A stretch of 64,000 bases of DNA, taken from positions 10,495,815 through 10,559,814 of the forward strand of contig OU342809.1 in the NCBI GenBank assembly GCA_910591455.2, written 5' to 3'. A model generated the notes under the pieces. That model saw only the letters and a list, made by a program, of their open reading frames with translations, was not told the DNA's origin and did not search any database. Positions 24,044 through 36,763 of this stretch are shown piece after piece. Origin of the DNA: Pholis gunnellus. Lineage: Eukaryota > Chordata > Actinopteri > Perciformes > Pholidae. Each line of letters starts with the position of its first letter. Positions within the stretch are counted from its first letter, which is position 1. Made by a program: the position numbers and the translations under genes.

Positions 24044-27000
24044 TCACTTGCCTCCAACGGGAGGAGAGTGCCACACAGCAGAGCTGGTCCGTTTGAAATA
24101 ACGAGGCTTGCTCTTGTAAAAGATATTTTCCAGTTTTGGTGGCTCAATTGTTCCAAAGAAAGAGTCTAGATCAGGAGGGTTGAAGTACTGCTTCATCATG
24201 ATCTGCTGCAGATTGGGACCTGGAGGGGAACAAGTTTGTGATTTAAGACGACACAAGACTGACATCACACTGTGCAAACCCAAAATAGGTCTGGTAAAAA
24301 GTATTAATGGAACCAACTCAATTTGGAATAAGTCACAATATTACAATTGACTGACCTCAGCAGACCTGCGGGGCCTAGCTATGGGTGCTAAACTATGATT
24401 GGACAACTGAGGACTTGGACAGTCAATTTCAGCATCGTGCATTATGAAAAATAATGCTAAACTGGATTATAAACAAACGCTACAGAAGGTGAGGTAAATA
24501 GTCTGACCATCATAATAAATGACGGTTATATTAAATCATGCCTACCCTCGGCCCAGGATGGAATGGGCTTCCTTGGGGCGGACTCGTCATCAGTGGAGTC
24601 GTCACTGTTTTGGTCCATCCCGTAATCGTCCCCACATTTGGGCAACGGTTTGTTGCCGCCCTTTGGAGTGATGGAGTAAGATTGTGGCGATCGCTGCGGA
24701 GGATAAAAACGCACGTTTAAAAGCTTTTCTCTGGCGAGAAACCGTTTCCATAATGTTCAAAGACAGGAACCGATTCAAAACATCTGCCAAGAATGCGTTA
24801 TTTAAACTTACCACAATATCCACAGTCTTATTGAGGTCAGCACCTTTTCCTACAGGCGTGCCCATTACGGAGCGCTGCAAGAATTAAGAAAAGTGGTAAA
24901 TATGCCCTTCACTGTTGCCTACAGGTTTCTTCGAATATTAAGCGCTATGAAGCAGTTATTCAATGAGTGGGTTCAATTCCCAGATGAGGCCAGTTTAGAT
25001 TCTTACCTCGATATCCACAGTCACATTCAGGCAAGCAGCCGCCTACAGAGGAGAAAATCAAGAGGTACATTTGACTCCACTGGGGAGAGAATTGACTCAT
25101 GTCTAAAGTAAATGTCCCCCTGCTGGTTTACCTTTGCATTAGCGGCCTTTTTAGCAGCAGCTTCTCGCTCTCTGGCAGCTCTCTCTTCTGCAGCTAATCT
25201 CTTCTGCTCCTCCTAGTGGAACAGAAAGCGTTCTATTAACAGCCAAAACATTCAGTCAAACAGCCAGTTTGTTTATTTCATTATGGATTTTCCAGGAAAT
25301 TTATGCATTTTGACTATTAGCCTGCCATTGGCCGGCCGTTTCAGCTGACATTTTCCTTAGCATCGGCTATCTATTATGCAAGGTCACCACTACTGCATTC
25401 TGTGCCATTCTTTAATGCTGACACAGCACTGTGGAGATAGGATAGAAATATCATAACATTTAGATAAGAGGTAAATTAAGGTACTGAGGAATCTTTCCAG
25501 ATCTGAAGTTACCCTGACCAGAGATATATACATTTCTACACTTTCTTGACTTTAAAGCTCTTTTCTACCATCAGGTTCTCTGTTGCCCTTTGGCCGTCAC
25601 TAGAAGATCAGTTTTATTGGACAGTTCTCAGAAGTCAATGCGTTTGTTCAAAACTATTTTTAGGCAGCTAAATCAAACACCGTTTGACACGCGTTTAAGA
25701 CATTCAATTCCTCACCAGTCTTTTCTCAAGTGCCTTTCTTTTCTCCTCCAGTTCTCGCCTCTCTTTCTCTCTTGTTGCTCTCTCCAGTTCCTGCGGCAGA
25801 GCAAGAGCGTTTTCTTTTTCCACCCGCTCCCTGAAAAAAACAAACAGACATCAAGTCAGGAAAACAAACACTAGAGTAAATACAAACTCATGTTTTAACC
25901 AACGCAGCCTTCAGTTTAATACACCTTTACCGTGTTGAAAAGCTAATCTGATTACTTAGTGTAGAAAGCAGCTAGTATGGTACTATTGATAGGAGCATTA
26001 AAGGCAATCAATAACCTTTCAGCAGCAGCTAGGCGCTCTCTCTCCAGCTCCCTCTCCCTCTCTTGCTCCCTCTTCTGCTCCAGCACTCGGCGAGCTTCAG
26101 CCAGCTTACGAGCTCGCTGTTCCTCCTCCTCGGCCTTCTTAGCCTGCAACTCCTGCTGCCGCTTCTCTTCCTCCTGAAGTTAAAACAAAACATGCACAAC
26201 ATTTATAATAAAAAAAAAAAAGCAAAGAAAAAAAAGCCTGATCGCAAAATTTGATGTCAAAGAAAATTAAGTTACTTTAAAAAAACACAACTTCCCGCTA
26301 CATGACAAGATGAAAATTTGTAACGATGTCTCGAAAAATGCACCTAAATGGTCACAAGGTGACACCCTGCTATGCTACATGTAGTCTGTAGTTCTCAGCT
26401 AAATTCTTTGCCGTTGCACCGACTTGATATACGCCACCAAACTAAGCCCAACGCAAATGACGAGACAGTGCCGTCTCACCGCTTGCTGAATCTTCTTCCT
26501 TTTAGCGTCTTCCTCCAACTTCCTCTTCTGCTCGAGGTCGTCTTGACGTTTAATGGCCACCTTCTTTTTGGCCTTGTCTTCTGCCTGACGCTGCACCAAG
26601 AGGCACAATACCAAATGTTAGATATAGGGGGTCAATCTGTTATGGCGGTGAACAAATAGAGTGAAGTTGCTGCATACCTTATCATTCATCTCATCAATCT
26701 GAGCCATCTTTTGCTCAATCTTCTTTTTCTTCTCCACCTCCCTCTGCTCTTCTTTTTCTTTTGCCTCAAACACTCTTCTCAGCCTCTCATCTCTCTTCCT
26801 GGAACACACAAATTCAAAGTTGAATAAGAACAAGAACAAACTACTGTTCAGTCAGAGGAAGTAAAGATGTTGAGTGTTAACCTTTTGAGATCGTCCAGTT
26901 TCCTTTTCTTCTCCTCGTCCATTTTCTTCATCCTTTCTTCCTCCAGCTCCTGCTTCTTCTTCAGTGCTTCCAGCTTGTAACGCTCCTTTGTCTGAGAAAA

Positions 27001-27779
27001 AAAGAAAGAAGACAAGGGTTATGGAAGTGTGTTGTCAGAAATCAACCAACTCTAACTCATTGTTAATAGGCAGCAAATGTCAAAGGAATACAAGGAGCAG
27101 GTGGAGCTCATGCATGTGGAAAAAGATTACCATACCAGTGGTGTTGACGAATGAAGCAAAAATCCACCTCGACAGACTTTGTGATTTATTTCTACTTTTT
27201 TAAAGCGTTAGCTCAAGTTTGTGCTCACACTGCTGGACTGTCCTGTGATCATTAGTCTCTGTGCGGACAATTCAACAGACTAAGTGAAGAGAAAAGACCT
27301 TGCTGGAAGTTGCCGTTAAAATAAGAAGCAATCTTTAAAGACGGCTGTAAACGGATGAGTGATGGTCAAGAAGACAGATCTTGTCTATTTTTAAATAAGC
27401 TATATCACTAAGCAATAGTTGGCTATCATCATATCTAAGGTTTCTATTTATTCTAACAGTTTACTTTGACACAAAGAAGAGGAACAAATTATTCGTACAA
27501 TAAGACCCAACCCCCAAGAAGTGGACAAAGACATTAATTCCAGTGTGATCTTCTCACCCAACACATCAGAATCTGCTGACACAAATTTTAAGAACAACCA
27601 AAATAGTGTCACAGCTTCTTGCTCAGATTGATCTTTACTTCAATTTTTATTTCTGACTAAATTCATTTTAAAAAGTCAACAAACAGTGAAGCTACCAAAG
27701 CTGTTTTATAGGATTCTTGGTTCAAAAGATTTCAAAGAATGAGCATCGTTGACCTGAGGGATCAGAGACGCCATCAACC

Positions 27780-27826
<47 letters not shown>

Positions 27827-28830
27827 GCTGTTTGGGTTGTTGAAAGCAGCTCATCTAAGGTGCGTGTTACAGGAGACATTCAATCAAGGTCCACGATGGG
27901 ATGTTAGCCACCACAGAATGCCCACAAACATTCAGTACTTCCACACTACACTTACCACTATACCAACGCTCAACTGAGGAGAGAAAACGCACCAAAAAAA
28001 AAAAAAGATAGATGTCAGCCACAATATTTCAAAACAACAATTTGTAACAGGTTTTCCTTGTTTATTTGTCCAACAAGATTTGGGCTTTAGGGGACGTACA
28101 CAAGTAAGATTATAATTCAGTTCCCATGGAGAGTTATGCACGGCAATACAACACGCATGTTTAGTCAGTAAGAGATGTTGTGTCCGGTATCGCTGCAAAT
28201 CCAGACACATTTTAATTACGACTGCAATCAAAGAAAATTTAAAATAGACTGAAATTCTACCTACACTTCAACCAATCGATTGGTCAAAAAATAATTGCAT
28301 GTTATGTCCAGATTGACCAAATCGGCCACAGTACACTCTACCTGTTGGCCTAAATGAATTATAAATGAACATAAAAGGCTATTAGAAATATTGATACCCA
28401 ATAATGCCATCCCGCAGAGCACCCACCCTCTGGTAAACACTGTTAGCACAGTTAGCTACAAGCTCAGGCATGCTACCAGTGTATGACAGAGTTGAGGTGT
28501 ACAGCTTACCTTGGGGTCAATCCTCAGAGGAGTGGTGTGTTTAATGAAGGACTTCATGACAGCAGTCCGGCCGAGGGAATTTGGAGTCATCATCAGCATC
28601 TGATTCTTCTGCACAGTTTGCAGAAAAGACCTCATGTTGGGTTTTATTGCCTATGTGTTCATAACAAAAGAGAAGTTCCATCAGATTTGATCCACTTATT
28701 ATTTGAACACTTGGCAAAACCTATTTTTTCTTCCATCTTACACTTTGACTTTTCTTGGGAGGAGACTGCCTCTTTGTGGGACTTTCCGCTACAGTATCTG
28801 GTGCTTTGCGTTTGGTACTCTGGCGTGACC

Positions 28831-28867
<37 letters not shown>

Positions 28868-30747
28868 CAAAGAATTAATTTAACAACAAGTTGACCAGTG
28901 CAGTTATTAAGTGCAACACACACACACACACACACACCACTCACATGCGACCGGAAGTCAGCTGCTTCTCAATAACTGAAACACAAACAAAATTGTATTT
29001 AGCACATACACGTACCATTAAATATCAATTCAAGTTTATGTTAAACTACAACAATCAGATAAGTCAGTTTGCAGACCTGTTCTCTTGTTGGGAGTGTTGA
29101 ATGTCGACGGGGGGGCCAGGGTGGCAGAGTTCGCAGCCACAGATCGAGTGATGCGTCCAACAGATGGACGGGAGCTCTGGTTAATCTGGATCTACATTTG
29201 TTTTATACAAAACAGTTGAATAATAACCAAAATACAAATTCAATGATTCTCACTTAAATAGACAAAGACATGTATTCATACCTCTGGTGTTTCCTTCCAT
29301 TCTTCAGCTGGAGCATTATCCTCTGAGTCTGCACTTACAGCATCTAACATGCTACAGCAGTGAAGACATTTAAATGTTTAAGAAACATTTCAAAACACAA
29401 GAACATTACATTCATGTACAGTCACGTGTGACTGAGTAATTAACCAGTCACTGTTACAAATAGTTTAAATTATAGATTCAAACATGATTTTGACATCAAT
29501 ATAGGTCATTACTCACGCTTCTCTGCCCTCTTCCTCTGCAGAGTCCATGCAAGACTCATCTACAACCACAAACATAATATCCAGATTAACAACAATCGCA
29601 GTGTGATAGAATGTCTAATGGTTTGTGTTTTATGTCATTATAAACCAAATACGGGTCATTTCTCACCATCAACACTGCTGCTACATGTGGAGTTGCCCAT
29701 GCGAGCCACCTTCCTCTTAAGCATGGAGCGGCGCGAGGCGCGGCGCACAGACTCCTGAGTCATACTGTGCCGCAGACCGGCCAGCGAGTGACGCAGCTTG
29801 AGGGAGCATCGCACGGAGCTGCGCCGCGAGCTTCGCGCTGCGCCAGCGATTGCAATTTTAGCAGCGGTGCGGCCGGGAGAAGGCTGCGGATTTTTAGCAC
29901 ACTCCGCAGACAATCTGTCCGAGGAAGAGATGCTGACGACGATCTCGGGCGAGGGTATCGTAGGTGGGGTCGGGGCGGGGTCCGGTTCGTCTTCTGCATC
30001 GCTCACCTGGTTATCTTTGGCCATCTCTTCCTCCTCTACCAGCTCTGGCTTCTTGTTCTGCTCCTCCTCGGTCTTCAGACTTCCACATGACTGGCTCGCA
30101 TCCTCTGCCGCCTCAGACACCGTTTGTTTGTTTTTGCGGGTGGTGCGTTTGGGCCGCGCGATGTTGTCGGCGTCAGAGGTGGACGCTTTGGGAACGGTGT
30201 CTTCCTCAGCGATGAAGTTCAGTGCTTTGACAGAGGAGCCACGGAGGTTACTACGCCTTCCCTTTGAAAATCTGGACAGGAAGAGTCAGAAAGGCACCCT
30301 TTAAAAACCCTTCACAATTAAAATGTGAAACTTTTACTTTAATAAAACTAATGAGAGCAACAAACCTTCGTCTGGCTTGATTTTCTTCTTGATGCCCAAT
30401 GGACACACGCTTCCTGCGACTATGCTTTTTCTGTGAAGGTGTTTTTGGCATCAATTCTGGCTCAGCAATGAAATCTCTGAAAGAAAAAGAAACAGATTAA
30501 TTTGTAAAACTTTAAAAGATAATTTTAGAGAAGAACAGATTTCTAAAGATGGAATCTTGTGAAAACAAATAACAGAGCTCAAATGTTTTATATTCCTTCA
30601 AACCTACCCTGAAAACATGCGGTTGGCCTCTTGTTGGATCTCCACAAGCCACACCATGTGGACATTCTCGATCTCATCGGTGAACTCTTTTACTTTCCCG
30701 TCAAAGTGTTGATTGAGGGACCGTACAGATGACCGGACGGAGTTCAT
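24044..30747 (-). CDS. incenp: Inner centromere protein (INCENP), 824 aa
   Basis: INCENP is the scaffold of the chromosomal passenger complex; it binds survivin/borealin by its N-terminus and activates Aurora B by its C-terminal IN-box. Exons in transcript order: 30747-30608, 30476-30366, 30271-29667, 29559-29517, 29351-29282, 29185-29077, 28975-28945, 28829-28742, 28650-28510, 27973-27956, 26991-26882, 26798-26678, 26590-26480, 26173-26016, 25830-25716, 25212-25132, 25042-25007, 24874-24812, 24693-24546, 24219-24044. They total 2475 nt in one frame. Signatures: the N-terminal helix then PELMPKTPSQKK; QTVQKNQMLMMTP and MKSFIKHTTPLRIDPK; a long charged single-helix/coiled coil (about 453-690); and the IN-box with YGMDQNSDDSTDDE, PRKPIPSWAEG, FFGTIEPP, KSKPRYFKRTSSAVW (TSS phosphosite). 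The 5' UTR is split: a donor at 31330 joins an acceptor just before the ATG (30755). Short exons are fixed by phase but lack transcript support. Confidence 0.93.
27778..27826. repeat. (AACT)n tetranucleotide microsatellite
   Basis: About twelve perfect AACT/ACTA units in an incenp intron. Confidence 0.9.
28830..28866. repeat. (CA)n microsatellite abutting an incenp acceptor
   Basis: On the minus strand this is a TG run ending in gtgtgaag directly before the incenp exon 28829-28742, so the repeat takes the place of the usual polypyrimidine tract. Confidence 0.9.
28917..28937. repeat. (CA)n microsatellite beside the 31-nt incenp exon
   Basis: On the minus strand the TG run starts eight bases past the donor of the short exon 28975-28945 (CGCAT|GTGAGTGG). 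Confidence 0.85.
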
Positions 30748-32285
30748 GTTGACGGCTTGAGGGAAAGATTGCACAGTTAAACCACGAGAAGCTGGATCAG
30801 ACTTGAGGTGGAAGTAAACAATGATTAATTAAAGCGTCGCCATAAAGACCCAACTAGCTGTTCATGTTTTAACAGTCTTTATTTTCCTTTTAGCATAACC
30901 ATGCCAGATCCATTTTGCGCAGCTAAATGGTGCACATGCGCAGTGTCTTCTATTGTCGCGGTCGAGTTGGTCTGAGTTTTATTGTAGAAAGTAGCTATTC
31001 AACGACAATGTGGTCCACAACAAAAACAACGCTTACTGTTTTAATGTTATTAAAATGAGCTGCGTCGTAAAATTAGCCCAACACAACCGTTAGCTTAGCT
31101 AACATGAAACACGAACAACGAACATGCAACACCAAAACATGCTAACCCAACGTTAATACCGTGGTAACCGCTAACGTACTGGAAGAGTTTAGTTATTCAA
31201 ACTTAGTTGGTTACAAAGTTATATTTCATAACTGCTCTGTAATGTTGTAAATGGCTCGTGTTACGATGTTAGTCAACTAACGTTAATTTAGCTAACGCTA
31301 GTCTTGGACGTCAAAATAAATGGCGTTACCTTGGATGTCCGAGTCTCTGAAAGGGGAATCGGATGTTCGTTGCTCCGCTTGTTTAAACAGCTAAATCGAT
31401 CGCATACTGAGGTGGCGATAAAGGTGCTAAAATAACAAGAGTTCTCATGTGTAAACTCTAAACAACCCGAACCTAACCGCAGTCCTCTGCCACTGACCCG
31501 CTGAAACCGTTTGACTTGTTCAAACCTTTATCAGCCAATCACAAGGCATAGCTCAGTGACGTTGGAGAGGGGTTGTTCGATTTGTTGTTTGGGATTATCC
31601 GCAAGGGCGGGCCCTGCGGATCGGAACAATAGAGAGCAATGGCTCGAGGCGGGTAAACCGCCAACATGTGCAGACAAATCGAGCGAACCCAAGGAAAGAT
31701 TTAGGGCGGAGTTACAGCTTTGATCAGATTTAAATCAACCAACCGATATTTGGCAGGCTTTGCTCCGCCCCGTCAGTGGTACTCAAACATATGTTTGACA
31801 GCTTTATTTCCCGTTCTTTAGTCATTTAAGTTTGAGGGACACAAATAGTTTTTATGTAAGAAAAATAAGTGTTTTTCTGTTCTTTGTCACATCCTCTCCT
31901 GCTAAACAAAGACACCGGGTATCAGAATCAAACACAATATTTGAAGTCAAACAACAAAGGTTTTTTTAGGTCCAGCTCACCAAGGTGAACATTTCTAACT
32001 GCATTGGTTTACTACTCAAATCCTCAAGAGATGGAAAGCAAAAAGGACAATTAAGCTTTGCACAAAATGTAGTTTTATTTGAATATAATTAATTTACAAT
32101 ACAACATTGGTTTTATAACACCGATGGCATATCATGAAACTAACACTATAAGAATTTCATACATTTTGTCCATGAATGCTCCAGTGAATGGGAACATACA
32201 ATTTAACGGCAGCTTAGATATGAAATAACTGGCTCAATATATTTTTAATTGCTGGTAAATGATGAGGAGGGTCGTGGTCACTGTT
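30748..32285. other. incenp 5' UTR intron, promoter, and pgghg 3' UTR
   Basis: The first incenp exon is non-coding and ends at a donor at 31330 (minus strand CATCCAAG|GTAACG). Its promoter lies at about 31400-31560. Beyond it, 31700-32285 is pgghg 3' UTR and spacer. TTTATT at 32074-32079 (AATAAA on the minus strand) lies about 210 bases past the pgghg stop codon and is a good poly(A) signal. No other gene was seen. Confidence 0.5.
31519..31539 (-). promoter_or_regulatory. incenp: CCAAT box plus CHR-like element upstream of incenp
   Basis: On the minus strand an inverted CCAAT box (ATTGG, 31539-31535) is followed ten bases later by TTTGAA (31524-31519). The pair lies about 190 bases upstream of the first-exon donor. 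CCAAT boxes with a TTTGAA cell-cycle homology region are the known layout of G2/M promoters controlled by NF-Y and the DREAM/MuvB complex. incenp is a mitotic gene, so this fits. The motifs are seen; function is inferred. Confidence 0.5.
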
Positions 32286-35200
32286 TCAGAGAGGCCAACA
32301 GGAATACGCCGAGACCACTTTACAAACATACCCGGGCCCTCGAGGAAAAGTAACCGGCTTCCCTGAAAATATAGAAGTATATTAGTAAATCAATGATAAT
32401 CTGTGACTGCATCAGTGCCATTTAAAAAATATGAGGTATGAAATCAAGGAGCAAGGTTAAGATAACACAGTATTAAATAAAATCACATGAGATTTGATGC
32501 AACATAATAATTAACAGAAGAATACATGCACATGAATTCAAACAAATAGGCCACCACTCTCCAGATTCACTCCAACATACAGTCTACCGAAATAACATTG
32601 TCTTATTCTGACAAATGGTATGTCACTCTGTATTACTGACAAACTCTGGAGCCTTTATGTCATGCATGCAGTTTAAGACTGAATTTTCCTCATTAATGCA
32701 CTGTTTCTTACATACTGTGCCATACCTGTGAACTAATGTACTACTGTTGTTATCATTATTTTGTATTGTATCATTTTCATATTCAACATTTTTGTGTAGT
32801 TTGGAAGACTAAGTGTGTTTTTTAATATTAACGTGCACATTTAAGGATGAATATCCTTTGCTTGTGTGTGTGTGTTACCTGGCGTGAGAGGGATTGTAGT
32901 TCCTGATGCCTTCAGGACCACCTGCAGATCACAGGACTTAGTGTTGCCAGCACTGTTGGCCTGTTCCCTCAGTATGATACAAACTTCCTCTTTCCTCAGC
33001 AGCCAGTCCATCTGACTGCCCAGGTAGTTCACACCACGGACGCAGAGCTCAGAAATGTCATTGGGAAGAAGTGGGGAAAAGGCCAAGCATTCCTTCTGAA
33101 CTCTAGAAGAAAAACACAGCATGTCACTCTCTGTATCTCTGCCTACATGCTGTGTACACATTGAGGTGTTTTTCATTGTTAACTGACCTAAAGCCAGTAT
33201 AACCAAACAGCACAGCTTGCAGGAATCCCCCCATCCCTGTGAGAAAGTTGACTGCACCAGAGCCATCTGATGATTCACTCCATACCTGTGAGGGGAGACA
33301 ATCACACATTCACAGGATATCCAGTAAACAGGCATTTATTAGCATGATGTGGCTGTGTGAGTCAGAAGGACACCTGGAACGGTCCCTGGATGTTTTTGTA
33401 GCACTTCTCAAGTAAACGTTGAGCTCTCTCAGCCTCCCCCAGTTCCAGCCAGCCGATTGCAAACATACCCTTACAATGGAAAGCAAAAGCATTGGTACAA
33501 ACTTTAAATTGTGTATTTTTTTACATTGTGGTTTGGCTACTTTTACTTTAGTAAAGGATCTGAACACTTCTTTAAGTGCATGTTGGCAATAAATCTCTGA
33601 TACAGTCACATACAACATGCTGTGTCTTACCCACGTCATGGCCGGACCATTCGGGTCCGTTACTGGTTCATATGCTTCAAGGTCATTTCTCCTGATCTCT
33701 GGGGACATCGGCAGTCCAAGAGGATAGCCCAACATCACCGTGTCTGCCTGTTTCACTGGATGACCTGTGAGAAGTACAAATTATATTCCCACATCATGTC
33801 TTGGACATGATTATCTTATGAAGGTCAGCGTCCGAAAGAAACAAAAAGTAACCTTTGATGTAGCCATCGAACTCAGGATGGTACTGGGATTCCTCGTCAA
33901 AAGGTATTTTGAGGTTTTCGGCCACTTCCTGCCATTCTTTAGGTGCCGGGTGCTGTAGGAGGTCAGCCAAATCTACAGCGAACTGGAGACTGATGAATGA
34001 GAAACGTTCTATTATTGGTAATCAACAGTTAATATTCACTGCAGGGAAATATTCAAATACTAGTACCTGAATTTGGCCACCGCGTTTGTGTACACAGAGT
34101 CGTTGACATCGTAGTAATACTCATCAGGTGGCATGACACCTGAACGGGAAAAAAGGGAAATGCTTCATACTATTTTAGTTCTACTTTGTTACGTTTTGTG
34201 TGATTTGTGAGTTTTTCCGTAGTAGATGAGAGAGGTCAGATGTCTTTAATTTAGCTTCTATTAAATACTTTGCCTGTTAACCATATAAAGCTGAATGTAT
34301 TCTGTATAATAATCCGTCTAATAAAGTTATTTTTACCTAAGAGGTGATACTTCTGGTCCTCGGGGTTCCATGATGCTCTAGAAACCCAGTAATCTGCCAC
34401 ACCGTAGATCACCTCTCTGCCCTGGCCCTCTGTGAACATGGACAGGTCCTGCAACAAAGAGCTCAGTTAATATCCTCACACAGGCCAGGGTGAGACACTA
34501 TGATGAGTGGGGATAAAAGAGTATACCTCAGTGAGGTAGAGATAGTGTTGGAAGGCCAGGGTGACATCTCCATTGATGTGAATCTCTTGTTGTCCATAAA
34601 TGTCCTCTGGACACACCTCCCTCCCTGACACGGCACTCTCCCATGGGAACTTCAGTCCCTGTATTGATAACATCTTTTCTTTAGAAGACTCGGGCGCAGT
34701 TTCATGGTTATTGTTAAAATGTAGAACAAGAGCACGCAGAAAAAGAGTAACAGTATCAGCACCTAAATTATATACAACACTGTTACCACCAGTTGGCTTC
34801 AGTTGATTATTCTGTTTCAGTCCCTCAGCAGCTTAACTGACACTAATATAATATCAAACAACAACGCTCTCGTTTACTCTTATCTGCAGATACTCTATTT
34901 GTTACAGCTATTAAATACGCTTGAGGCTAAAGTGTTGCTAATACAACATTCTAGGGAAAGTTAACTGTAAATGTTGAATTACTGTTGGGCTGACTGTGGA
35001 TGTAATGTAGCTCGTTTTAATATTTTGATGATTTTATTTTTACAAGCATAATTATTATTCTGTTGTCTTTCCAATGGGGACTTAAAATAATAGTTTAACA
35101 TTTGGGTAAAATACACTTTTTTTTGCCAAGATTTAGATCAGAAGATCGATAAAACTCTCGTGTCTGCTAAATTAAGCTGCTTAGCTAAGCTAACCTCTTC

Positions 35201-36763
35201 CTGGTTCTGCTTCTGTACAAAATTCATTGTTGCGTGCTCTAACTTTTGTGTATTGTATCGCATCCTTTTCTGATTTGTTACCACTATCATTGAGTCTCTC
35301 ATGTGTTGTCCTAAAGTTTTCACAGCTTCACAAACTGCTCCCAGTAGAAAAGACCAACTTTTTCTCTTCAACTTTGTTAGGAATGTGTTTAGCCCACTGC
35401 ATAGCTGTGCACCCATAGTCAGTGAGGGTAGACGAGCTGTGATGGGACACCTGAGTATCCCACTGATGGTCATACCTTGAAGCCCTGCTTTTGGGCATTG
35501 TCTTTCGCCCCGTCAATAGTCCCCACCCGGTACTCCAGCACAGATCGGGCTAGCTTGGGATAGAAGAGGGCTATGGCAGGATACATCCAAATGTCCTGTC
35601 ACAGGAAGGTGGGATCATTGTGTGATACATCATACAACCCAAACCAACAACATGCAAATAACATAGCTAGACATCAACGGACACCAGGCCTTACCTGGTC
35701 CCAGAAAATGTGTCCCCAGTAGTCCTGACCATCCCCACCATTAGACAGTCCACCTGGACTGACTCCACCAAAAGAGCTGGAGGTGTCATGTATGGAGGCG
35801 AAGGCGCTAAGGAGGTAAAACATGCAGCCTATCAGAGCCTTGCAGAGGCCCTCTGACCCGGCCACCTCCACCTTGCTCTGCAGCCACAGTTCTTTCCAGG
35901 CCTTCTCGTGAGAGGGCCGCAGGTTACCAGAGGCTATCAGACTCAGGCCCTCATCATAATTGGCCTCAGCTGTCTCTAAACTGTTGGCCACAACCAGGAT
36001 GAAGGCCCAGCGAGCCTGGCTCTGTTCTGGAAGCAGTGTCAGGGTGGGGGGTTTGGGGGTCCAGATAAGGTGCACTGACGGACAGGAACCTCCTGGGAAC
36101 TCAGCAGTGGTCACCTTTCCTTGGATGTGACTGAGGGAGAGTGGGATGTAGACTGAGTAAGATATCATATTCATACTGCAGTCCAAAATGTGCATTTTAC
36201 AGATGTTTTTGTTAAGCGTACCTTCCTCCTTTGTAATCAGGACAAGACTCGAAAACAATGTCTTTGCTTTGAGGTGTGAATGAGCTGACCAGATTCACAG
36301 TGATTGGCTCCTCTGAGGTCACCTGACGCACCATCAGAATCTCCATCACCATCAGGTTAGGGTAGTGTCGGTGTGAATACAGAGACTGTGAGACCGTTAC
36401 ACCAGCTGAGCTCAGGCTGTGGGTGAAAATGCCTGGATGAGAAAATGAGACAATTGGTCATGATAATTCTTCACAGCACAGATTCCTGCAATCAGACGGT
36501 CAAACACTGCAGAGACTACCTGTGTGGGTGTCCAGGCTGTAGGTGTGCTGGGCTGGTGCGTCCATCTCAACCTTCACAGCAAGAGGACAGGGGACGTCTG
36601 CACGGTGACAACGTCCACCCTCCCCGTTATACACACCACCCATGTGCATGGTATTGTTGTACACCCTCCATCCCAGCAGCCCATTGGCTAGTGGAGGGAG
36701 GAAGCGGCGGTCACTGGGTAGAGCGTCAGTGGAGAAGATGTAAGGGTCTTCATCATAGGACAT
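32286..36763 (-). CDS. pgghg: Protein-glucosylgalactosylhydroxylysine glucosidase (ATHL1), 697 aa
   Basis: A GH65-family enzyme that removes glucose from the glucosyl-galactosyl-hydroxylysine units of collagen. Exons in transcript order: 36763-36520, 36432-36222, 36130-35695, 35595-35476, 34658-34527, 34448-34337, 34139-34067, 33989-33853, 33764-33631, 33469-33374, 33285-33188, 33102-32879, 32362-32286. They total 2094 nt in one frame. Signatures: PSDRRFLPPLANGLLGWRV near the start; GQDYWGHIFWDQDIWMYP; KFPWESAVSGREVCPEDIYG, which contains the family's catalytic-site Glu; HPEFDGY; GPAMTWGMFAIGW; and WSESSDGSGAVNFLTGMGGFLQAV. The end, LTPGKPVTFPRGPG, matches the family's C-terminus. Human PGGHG is 737 aa. 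The start MSYDEDP was chosen for its A at -3 and agreement with the family N-terminus; the frame stays open a few codons upstream. No signal peptide is evident. Confidence 0.93.
35087..35205. repeat. Partial copy of a fish palindromic MITE-like repeat
   Basis: The words gatcagaagatcgataaaactctcgtgtctg and gcttagctaagctaac match one arm of the element seen more completely at 41463-41812. It lies in a pgghg intron. Confidence 0.45.

Noticed and set aside
29767..30304. Plus-strand frames of 107-168 codons over the large incenp exon
   Set aside because: Antisense shadows of the 605-nt incenp exon, whose minus-strand reading joins in phase to both neighbours.
32841..33335. A pgghg end at 32841 by reading through after LTPG
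   Set aside because: A donor (CCAG|GTAACA) at 32879 joins in phase to exon 32362-32286, giving the family-like end GKPVTFPRGPG; the read-through enters a CA-repeat intron.
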